Shown here: positions 32,638 through 38,212 of the stretch, piece by piece | How positions within the stretch are numbered: the first letter of the stretch is position 1 | How the letters are laid out: every line of letters starts with the position of its first letter | Assembly (NCBI RefSeq): GCF_004944975.1 | Contig: NZ_SPQG01000019.1 | Span: forward strand, 1 to 38,212 | Reading direction: 5' to 3' | Length of the DNA: 38,212 bases | Source of the DNA: Halorhabdus amylolytica | Lineage (GTDB): Archaea > Halobacteriota > Halobacteria > Halobacteriales > Haloarculaceae | Made by a program: the position numbers and the translations under genes | The notes under the pieces: generated by a model | The model's input: only the letters and a program-made list of their open reading frames with translations | Databases searched by the model: none | What the model was told of the DNA's origin: nothing

Positions 32638-33748
32638 CTCTACCACCTCCTGAAAGAGTCGGATCGTCTGGCATTGGCCCCGAAAGCGTGGCCAAGATGC
32701 CGTTTGATCCGCACTCCTTACAGGCGGGTGCCTGATCAACATCGCCGTCCCAGTCGATCAATCCCACGGCTTTCGTGGTACCACACGCTGGACAGTGCCA
32801 CTCCTGGCTCCCGTGGCTTTCCGCCAGATCGGGATGTACATGCGCGAGCGTGGGAGTCAGCTTTGCGCCCTGATTGGCTTCCAGATACTCGACGACGCTC
32901 TCTCGTGGATATTCGTCGTAAAGGGGAAGGAAACCCTCCGGTCCGAAGCCGTTAGTCTCCGTTTCCCCTTTCCCACACCGCTCGCGATAGTCACAGAACT
33001 CACACTCCCAGTCGTACTCGGGTGTCGCAGGCGGTAACTCGTCGTCGAGTCTGTACTGAGTGTGTTCACGGGCCCACTCGAGGACCACATCTTCCCAGAA
33101 CGCGTCGTCGAATTCGATGTGGAATACCTTGAGGTCCATCGACTTTCGGCCACCGTAGAGGATAACGGCATCGCGAAGGTCGACGTCATACTTCTCGGAG
33201 AGACCGACGAGGTACGCGTGTACCTGCGCACGATGGTGACGATTGGGAGAATCCACGTGATCGAGTGATGACTTCGTCTTGACTTCTATCGGGAGAATGG
33301 GGACGGAGTCCTCGTCGACGATGACTGGATCCGTGGCCCCCTTGATCCTCACCTCTCCGGCGTCTGTCTCGATGGAGGTGTCGATCCACATCGTGTTCCG
33401 GACGTACGTGTTCGGGTCCGTGACCGCGCGTTCGAGGAAAGGGAAGACGATGTCCTCCTCGAAACGCGATCCGAACCAGAAAATTCCATCTGGATCTGGC
33501 TGTTCCGCCGGTGCGTTACACTGACGATAGAATACCTTCCGGTGGCACTGGAGGAGCGAGCTCGGACTGTGTCGCTCTGGGTCGGGAACGTGATCTGGTC
33601 CGTTGAAGTAGGGCGTCCCGTTCTCGATGTTCTGTCTGTGCTGGCGTTCCCGATACCAGTCCTGGAAGCGATCCGCCGAGATCTCATTGAGAAGGCCGCT
33701 GATCGACGGATTTTCGCGATTTGATATGCGTGGTTGTTCTATAGCCAT
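32630..33748 (-). CDS. Cas4-like PD-(D/E)XK nuclease with Fe-S cysteines and an extra zinc ribbon
   Basis: The 372-residue protein has the Cas4/AddB-like pattern. Cys68 (SLLQC) and a C-terminal trio Cys249, Cys252 and Cys258 (CEFCDYRERC) would hold a 4Fe-4S cluster. The nuclease core between has KGATDPVIV (Asp140), PIEVKTK (Glu155, Lys157) and HRAQVHAYLVG (Gln175, Tyr179). Unusually, a second zinc-ribbon-like CxxC pair (319/322 and 343/346) is fused at the end. No cas1, cas2 or repeat array is visible, so a CRISPR adaptation role is unlikely here. DNA-end processing for the recombinase of the same operon is a reasonable inference. Confidence 0.82.
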   Translation of the reverse strand: MAIEQPRISNRENPSISGLLNEISADRFQDWYRERQHRQNIENGTPYFNGPDHVPDPERHSPSSLLQCHRKVFYRQCNAPAEQPDPDGIFWFGSRFEEDIVFPFLERAVTDPNTYVRNTMWIDTSIETDAGEVRIKGATDPVIVDEDSVPILPIEVKTKSSLDHVDSPNRHHRAQVHAYLVGLSEKYDVDLRDAVILYGGRKSMDLKVFHIEFDDAFWEDVVLEWAREHTQYRLDDELPPATPEYDWECEFCDYRERCGKGETETNGFGPEGFLPLYDEYPRESVVEYLEANQGAKLTPTLAHVHPDLAESHGSQEWHCPACGTTKAVGLIDWDGDVDQAPACKECGSNGILATLSGPMPDDPTLSGGGRDV

Positions 33749-33829
33749 GATGTGCTTGATGACCGGTGTAGTGGGTCACCGTTGGTTCCTAAGATGTCAC
33801 TAGCCAACTTACTCAATCGCTCATTGTGG

Positions 33830-34222
33830 TCACCGGTCTCCATCGTCGCTCATCTCTTCCAGGAGTGACTGGAACAGGTCTACTGTCGGCGCGTTCGCAT
33901 CGAGAAGAACTGCGGCGATCTGGAAGTTCGTCCCTCGGCAGACCGTTTGTCGCTCGGAGTCATAGACGATGATGCCCGCGTCCGATAGTGTTGGAAGATG
34001 CGTCTGGGAAAGTGCGTTGTACGCGTTCCGATACGGTTCGCCTGTAGCCTGATCCGCGGGCACGTCCTGCTCAAGACTCGCAATCTTTCGCGCCAGGTCC
34101 CTGGTGGTATGGGTAACCTCATCGCTTTCTTGGAGAAACTGGATCACGTATCGTCGCCGAGCTGCCCGGAGCGCATGGTAAAGAGCCGAAAGAAAGTCCT
34201 CAATTGTCGTCACGGACAGCAT
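33830..34222 (-). CDS. Winged-helix protein, DUF7344 type
   Basis: The 130-residue protein matches the haloarchaeal DUF7344 pattern: LSALYHALRAARRRYVIQFLQ, then TTRDLARKIASLEQ, a helix RNAYNALSQTHLPTLSDAGIIVYD that acts as recognition helix and wing, and a C-terminal helix. Such proteins are common small DNA-binding regulators. It is on the same strand as the Cas4-like operon, 81 bases upstream of it, and could be its regulator or first gene. A divergent PhiH1-like regulator lies beyond. Confidence 0.75.
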   Translation of the reverse strand: MLSVTTIEDFLSALYHALRAARRRYVIQFLQESDEVTHTTRDLARKIASLEQDVPADQATGEPYRNAYNALSQTHLPTLSDAGIIVYDSERQTVCRGTNFQIAAVLLDANAPTVDLFQSLLEEMSDDGDR

Positions 34223-34324
34223 CCACTCCGGATCGTTTTCTCAGATATGCTCCTCTGGCTCTGTTTAGCGTGCCTTGCCTTCTCCGAAGATGTTTCACTT
34301 GCCATACGAGATTTGTTAGCACGA

Positions 34325-34375
34325 AACCGTAAAAATCTACGGTTAAAATATACTAAATACACTTCTATAACCGTA
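34325..34375. promoter_or_regulatory. Triple operator and promoter between divergent regulators
   Basis: AACCGTA (34325-34331) and TACGGTT (34338-34344) form an exact inverted repeat around AAAATC. A third AACCGTA sits at 34369-34375. A TATA-like GTTAAAATATAC overlaps the second arm. The position between the divergent genes at 34222 and 34420 fits autoregulation by one of them, most likely the PhiH1-repressor-like protein. Confidence 0.55.
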
Positions 34376-34419
34376 TTTGCACCCCCTCTTAGGGTGTTAT
34401 TTCACCAACTCAGGGCCAG

Positions 34420-34683
34420 ATGCGCCCTCGCGTAGAGTGGATGACGCAAGCTGACGAGCGAATCTTGGAGTTTCTACAGGAGAAAGAGATCGTGGCATCT
34501 CCCGCTGTAATCGCTGCGAATATCGATTACACCGGCAAATACGTGTCTAATCGATGCCGAATGCTCGCAGATGCTGGCCTTATTCAGAGAGTCGACGCTT
34601 CGAATTACCAGATTACGGACTTTGGTGAGCGATTTTTGGATGGGGACGTTGAAGCAGAGGAACTAGAGGTTCAAGACAGCTAA
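34420..34683 (+). CDS. PhiH1-repressor-like winged-helix protein
   Basis: The 87-residue protein opens with VEWMTQADERILEFLQ, continues ASPAVIAANIDYTGKYVSNRCRMLADAGLI and closes with YQITDFGERFLDGD. This is the arrangement of small phage PhiH1-type repressors of haloarchaea. The recognition helix is YTGKYVSNRCRML. The role is likely lysogenic-style repression of the neighbouring mobility operon or of its own gene. The start ATG at 34420 keeps the conserved WMT. Confidence 0.85.
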   Translation: MRPRVEWMTQADERILEFLQEKEIVASPAVIAANIDYTGKYVSNRCRMLADAGLIQRVDASNYQITDFGERFLDGDVEAEELEVQDS

Positions 34684-34831
34684 TTTGCCACCGCGGACTG
34701 TGATACTTGAGGGGGTGAAACATCATCTCCAGCCCGATGAGTACCACAACCGACTCAATCACAACTGCACGCTAGCTCGAAATATATTGGCCACAGCAAG
34801 AAATATGTATTTTTAGTGCGTGGGATGATGT

Positions 34832-35350
34832 ATGGCAGAGAGTTCCCGCGCCGACGGCCCGCCGCCCTTTGACCGGCCGTTTGAAGACGCGGACACGAAA
34901 CAGCGCGTCTACGGGGCGGTCTTCCATGCACGAGAACCGATGACGGCGGCGGAGATCGCTGAGCGAGCGGACTGCTCTGAGGATGCAGCGCGGGCGCATC
35001 TTTCCTTTTACGCCGATCTCGGGATCGTCATCCGCCACGAGGGCCGGCCGGTGAGGTACGAGCGCAATGACGACTACTTCGAGTGGCGGCGAGTGAACGA
35101 ACTCGCGCGGGAACACACCGTCGAAGAGTTGCAGGCTCGCGTCTCAGAGCTCACCGATCAGCTCGAATCGTACCGTGACGAGTACAACGCTGACTCACCT
35201 GCTGACGTCGACGTGCTCGCGTTCGACGCGGACCATGTCGATGACGTGTACGTGGACCTCAGTGATTGGGTTACTGTCGTCGAGGAGCGGCGCCTGCATG
35301 AACGCGCTCGACGGAAGGCCACCAGCTCAACGGCGCAGTCTCACAGCTGA
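34832..35350 (+). CDS. Antitoxin-like winged-helix protein (DUF7342-like), pair 1
   Basis: The 172-residue protein has a helix-turn-helix (about 35-75: MTAAEIAERADCSEDAARAHLSFYADLG). A coiled coil follows (about 88-118: RVNELAREHTVEELQARVSELTDQLESYRDEY), then a C-terminal segment about DVDVLAFDADHVDDVYVDLSDW. The partner gene starts 2 bases after its stop. The homologous pair at 35921-36927 has the same order, which supports a two-gene toxin-antitoxin unit with this as the DNA-binding antitoxin. A TATA-like ATTTTTAGTG precedes the start by about 20 bases. Confidence 0.75.
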   Translation: MAESSRADGPPPFDRPFEDADTKQRVYGAVFHAREPMTAAEIAERADCSEDAARAHLSFYADLGIVIRHEGRPVRYERNDDYFEWRRVNELAREHTVEELQARVSELTDQLESYRDEYNADSPADVDVLAFDADHVDDVYVDLSDWVTVVEERRLHERARRKATSSTAQSHS

Positions 35351-35352
35351 CG

Positions 35353-35778
35353 ATGGTGCCAGTGGAGGACGGCGCGAGCCCCGCGCCGATCGATCGGGCA
35401 GTCTTGCAACAGATGCGGTCTCGATTTCTCGGTAGTCGCCAGATCGACGCCGCTCGTATTCTGGAGGACGAAAAGCTCCACCTGCGCGTCGAATTGTCGA
35501 GTGACTACTACCCGAGCCATTCTTCGGTCCGTCTGAAGATCCGTTGGTACCGCAATGACGGCTTCAACATCTACTATCAGGAACAACGAGACGAGGAGAC
35601 CTGGCAGTACCGATGGGATCGCCATCCGAACGTCCACAATTCGCGAGATCATTTCCATCCACCACCAGTAGCCAGTCGTACTGAGGCCCAGGACGCCGAC
35701 TGGCCAAATGACCATCGTGAGGTGTGCCGTCTCGTCTTGGATTATATCGAAGAGCGGATTGAAACGCTCTGGGAGTGA
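35353..35778 (+). CDS. TumE-like toxin candidate, pair 1
   Basis: The 141-residue protein has the strand pattern VRLKIRWYRNDGFNIYYQEQ followed by WQYRWDRHPNVHNSRDHFHPPP. The RWD-x-HP and HFHPPP motifs resemble the DNaPHH...PHHKH core of DUF6516/TumE-family toxins. The resemblance is by eye and the target is unknown. The gene starts 2 bases after the regulator stop, so the two are co-translated. Its stop codon overlaps the start of a decayed copy of the folded element seen at 16173. Confidence 0.6.
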   Translation: MVPVEDGASPAPIDRAVLQQMRSRFLGSRQIDAARILEDEKLHLRVELSSDYYPSHSSVRLKIRWYRNDGFNIYYQEQRDEETWQYRWDRHPNVHNSRDHFHPPPVASRTEAQDADWPNDHREVCRLVLDYIEERIETLWE

Positions 35779-35852
35779 TATTCTTCGTGCTGTGAACGGA
35801 GTGGGGACGAAGCTTCCTCAGGTAGTCGCGAGTAGCCCGACGACGGCGCGGA
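35775..35852 (+). ncRNA. Decayed copy (C) of the folded element
   Basis: This region aligns along its length with element A at 16173-16250: GTGATATTCTTCGTGCTGTGAAC against GTGACATCCTCCGCGCCGTGAAC, and 19 identical bases at TAGCCCGACGACGGCGCGG. Mutations break the outer stem and the first hairpin, and the GCATACCAGCTAA box is absent, so this is probably a dead copy. A 12-base repeat GAGTGATATTCT occurs at its start and again at 35889-35900. Confidence 0.5.
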
Positions 35853-35920
35853 GGCTGTTACCTGCTCAGATTACTATATCATCCCAAAGAGTGATATTCT
35901 CACGTATCGTACGCCCACCC

Positions 35921-36451
35921 ATGCCAGATCCCGCTCCGACGTTCGAGAATGTGAACGAGCGCGCCAAGGAGGACTGGAAACGTGATACCACTCCCTTCGA
36001 CCGCGTGCGGTCCGTGATGCGCACAGCGTACGATCCCATGACTGCAGCGACTGTCGCGGAGAAATCTCTCACGTCGGAGCAGACGGCTCGCAAGCACCTT
36101 CGCTCGCTGGTCGAACACGGCTACGTGACGGAGACAGCCTCGCCTGACTCGAAGGCCACGCTGTATCGACGGGCGAACGATTCACTCGCACTCGAACAGG
36201 CGCGGCGTATCCTTGACGAGACGGATGTCGATACGCTCTCGACACGCGTCCTGGAGATGCGCGAACAGCTTCGTGAGTACGGCGAGCGGTTCAACGCGGA
36301 CTCGCCCGATGGCGCTGTTCGGGCTCACGCGGATATCGACCCGGAGACACTCATGGAATGGCGAACGACGCGGCGAAACCTCGCGTTCGCCGAGGTAGCA
36401 CTCGCACTCAGTAGCGTCGAAGACGTTTCCGGGGTCGCGGAGGCAGTCTGA
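35921..36451 (+). CDS. Antitoxin-like winged-helix protein, pair 2
   Basis: The 176-residue protein has the same layout as the regulator at 34832. It has a helix-turn-helix (MTAATVAEKSLTSEQTARKHLRSLVEHGYV), a coiled coil (TRVLEMREQLREYGERFNADSP) and a conserved SPDGAVRAHADIDPETLMEW end corresponding to SPADVDVLAFDADHVDD in the first protein. Sequence divergence is large, so the duplication is old or the pairs were acquired separately. Its stop overlaps the next start by one base (TGATG). I chose the ATG at 35921; the longer frame upstream runs through the folded element. Confidence 0.78.
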   Translation: MPDPAPTFENVNERAKEDWKRDTTPFDRVRSVMRTAYDPMTAATVAEKSLTSEQTARKHLRSLVEHGYVTETASPDSKATLYRRANDSLALEQARRILDETDVDTLSTRVLEMREQLREYGERFNADSPDGAVRAHADIDPETLMEWRTTRRNLAFAEVALALSSVEDVSGVAEAV

Positions 36452-36927
36452 TGCAATTTGAGAGTGGAAAGGGTGAGTCTCACGCGCTACGAGGATCGAT
36501 CGACGTGGCGAAACTCGACGCGTTCCGCGATGCGTTCGTGTCTCTCGAACCGATGGCCGCTGGCGCGATTGATGATCGACTTGATCCCCGAGAGCTCCGG
36601 CTTACCATCCCGTACGGTATCGGGGATACTGAGGAGACGACATTCACTGTCCGATGGACGACAGTAGGGGACTATAACATCCACTACTCGGATACGTCCG
36701 AGCGAAACCTTCGCTGGGATATCCACCCACATGAGTTTTCGACACCATCTGATGACCGGCACTTTCATCCGCCACCGAACGCGTCAAACGACGATGAGGA
36801 TGTCGAATCCTCTTGTATCGAGGCAAATCGGATTGATCTCGTTGCCAGGGCAGTTCACCTCCTGTGGAGAAGGGCACTCGACGAAGAGTCAGTGGACAGC
36901 ATCAACGCTGGCACAAACCCACCCTGA
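36451..36927 (+). CDS. TumE-like toxin candidate, pair 2
   Basis: The 158-residue protein has TTFTVRWTTVGDYNIHYSD followed by LRWDIHPHEFSTPSDDRHFHPPP, the same RWD-HP...HFHPPP core as the toxin candidate at 35353. Translational coupling to the regulator gene is the strongest in this region (one-base overlap). The order regulator first, TumE-like second matches known TumA/TumE-type pairs in outline only. Activity on nucleic acid or a cell target is not shown by the sequence. Confidence 0.6.
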   Translation: MQFESGKGESHALRGSIDVAKLDAFRDAFVSLEPMAAGAIDDRLDPRELRLTIPYGIGDTEETTFTVRWTTVGDYNIHYSDTSERNLRWDIHPHEFSTPSDDRHFHPPPNASNDDEDVESSCIEANRIDLVARAVHLLWRRALDEESVDSINAGTNPP

Positions 36928-37113
36928 CGACGGTTCGTGGCACACATCGGGGGCAAGCACTGGGCCAGTCGCCTTGTCCAGCCTGGTGGACACTATTCAT
37001 TAGCCCACTTCAAGCGGTTCGTCCCGACGATCGAATCCAACAGTCAGCGAGTCACTCTCGACTGATTAAGATACTTTACTCTTGCACAAGAATTTGCAAT
37101 AATAAGAGTATAT

Positions 37114-37770
37114 ATGTATAGTGCCTGTGGGGAGAGAGAACTGAAGACCTTGCTCGCGATTAAGCCGGGCGATACGATCGTTGATGTAGCTCGGAAGATC
37201 GACGAGAACCGGGAAACGATTCGTCGGGCCGTCGATCGCCTCGAAGACGAGGGATACGTCGAATACGCCGACGGACTCTCCGTGGTCGATGAGTCTGTAC
37301 GAGAGGCGGGGATCCAGTTCTTGGCAGCCTCAGCAGGTGTGTCTCCGCCATCGATCTCAAAAGGATACGTCTTACCGCATTTCGCCGGCATGGACTTCGC
37401 GTACACAGGCATCGACGCAGTGTATGTCTGGACTCAAGGCGGCTATCAGGTTGCCCGTAGTCCGGACGACTATCCTCTGTTTATCGGCGTGAAGGAAGCG
37501 GACCTTACCGAGTGGGAACAATTTTTCGACTTATTCGGAATTCCAGTTTCCCAAGAACGACAGCCGCTCGATGAGAGTGACGAGTCACTCCAAATCGTCC
37601 TCGAAACTCGACAGTCTATCGATGCAGAAATGGTTGAGGGCCATCCAGTTATAGCTCTGGAGGAGACAGTTGAGTTCGCTCGCGAGCATTACGCTACTTT
37701 CCAGTCGGCTCTTTCGATGCTTGATCGGATGTACGATCAGGTCGATAGCGACGCAGAATATCATCGATAA
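37114..37770 (+). CDS. Winged-helix regulator with alpha/beta C-terminal domain
   Basis: The 218-residue protein has an N-terminal helix-turn-helix (about 10-55: GDTIVDVARKIDENRETIRRAVDRLEDEGYV). A larger domain follows, with FAGMDFAYTGIDAVYVWTQGGYQVARSPDDYPLFIGV, resembling the sensor part of accessory regulators found beside nucleotidyltransferase or recombinase genes in haloarchaea. No partner toxin is adjacent. The region just upstream is AT-rich (GAGTATATATG), so the true start could be slightly downstream. Confidence 0.75.
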   Translation: MYSACGERELKTLLAIKPGDTIVDVARKIDENRETIRRAVDRLEDEGYVEYADGLSVVDESVREAGIQFLAASAGVSPPSISKGYVLPHFAGMDFAYTGIDAVYVWTQGGYQVARSPDDYPLFIGVKEADLTEWEQFFDLFGIPVSQERQPLDESDESLQIVLETRQSIDAEMVEGHPVIALEETVEFAREHYATFQSALSMLDRMYDQVDSDAEYHR

Positions 37771-37836
37771 CAGTATTCTATTTTGGTTCGGGAGTCTGTT
37801 CAGCCAGTCTGTGCGTTTGTCTGATGAACTCGGGTC

Positions 37837-38196
37837 TCACTCAGTAGTATCCTCGTCTGCGAGTTCTTCGTTCGCGAATTCATTCAATTTCTGCAGTCGA
37901 TCATTGAATTCGTCTTCAAAGTCAGTGGCGAGCGCGTCATCGTACAGTTGAAGAGTTCGTCCGAGCCCAATCATCGCAAGCCAGTCTTGGAACTGATCGT
38001 TACTCATATCGTCAACAGGTCTACTCAATTCATCAATATTCGAACCAGCTGCCCAGAGATGGAGAAGATTGAGATCGTTGACCATTGCTAAATAGGCGAA
38101 GTCTGCGAACGCAGCCTGGACTTCGTGTGATAACTGTTTGTAGGAAACCGAATCATAGGGCTCTGGTGAATCGCTAAACAGCGGCGGCTTCGACCG
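37837..38196 (-). pseudogene. 5'-truncated acidic protein fused to the terminal repeat
   Basis: The coding pattern runs from the terminal repeat inward: SPEPYDSVSYKQLSHEVQ, then AAFADFAYLAMVNDLNLLHL, then an acidic helical part ending in EELADEDTTE. The frame is open for 119 codons but has no ATG, GTG or TTG before the internal Met at 38085, and in-frame stops lie just outside in the repeat. The natural start has therefore been lost, or only the last 82 residues are made. I recognise no family. Confidence 0.55.
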
Positions 38197-38212
38197 TCAG
38201 AACTAGGGAGAT
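38159..38212 (-). repeat. Right copy of 54-bp terminal inverted repeat
   Basis: Exact inverted copy of bases 1-54. On this side the repeat continues in frame into the truncated acidic protein, whereas the left copy runs into unrelated sequence. The repeat therefore looks older than, or external to, at least one of its two contexts. Confidence 0.95.

Noticed and set aside
32630-33748. CRISPR adaptation cas4
   Set aside because: The nuclease is Cas4-like in its Fe-S cysteines and active site, but there is no cas1, cas2 or repeat array, and it is coupled to TFB and recombinase genes instead.

Overview
The window is haloarchaeal (class Halobacteria). Proteins are strongly acidic, coding DNA over most of the window is GC-rich, promoters are archaeal TATA boxes about 27 bases before leaderless starts, and a TFB paralogue, halo-type winged-helix regulators and semi-phosphorylative Entner-Doudoroff (ED) genes are present. 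I would not name a genus. The first and last 54 bases are perfect inverted copies of each other, so the window ends inside a repeated sequence. It is either a contig broken at a repeat or a unit bounded by that repeat.

Layout. (1) 1-4100 is an accessory, AT-richer stretch: a membrane protein, and an exoprotein with calcium-binding repeats and a toxin-like tail that has lost its 5' end. (2) 4151-14089 is compact GC-rich core genome: a SerA-type dehydrogenase, a Ste24-type membrane protease, a membrane J-domain protein and a phosphoglycolate phosphatase. These are followed by an ED cluster: KDPG aldolase, gluconate dehydratase, KDG kinase, a mutarotase-like protein and a KDG/DHDPS-type aldolase. 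The cluster could run both the semi-phosphorylative branch (kinase then KDPG aldolase) and the non-phosphorylative branch (KDG aldolase). (3) 14090-16970 is a transition zone with few genes: a 55-residue zinc-finger protein, a regulator/membrane-protein pair and a strongly folded IS-like or ncRNA-like element. (4) 16973-38196 is an accessory island.

The island holds a two-gene operon encoding two different PD-(D/E)XK nucleases; a broken HTH-10 regulator; a Fic AMP-transferase-like protein and a regulator; a tyrosine recombinase; a very AT-rich two-gene unit of unknown function; a third PD-(D/E)XK protein; a second folded RNA-like element; and two overlapping tyrosine recombinases, one without catalytic residues. 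Beyond these come a large serine recombinase, then an overlapping operon of Cas4-like nuclease, TFB and serine recombinase. The right end has PhiH1-like and DUF7344-like regulators, two tandem regulator/TumE-like toxin-antitoxin pairs, and a last regulator next to a broken gene.

The two points most worth attention are the translationally coupled Cas4-like/TFB/serine-recombinase operon (30866-33748), which looks like a self-contained mobility module carrying its own basal transcription factor, and the double-nuclease operon (16973-18959), which has the shape of an undescribed defence system. At least five site-specific recombinases of two unrelated chemistries lie within 12 kb. Function assignments rest on motifs read by eye; no database search was possible.
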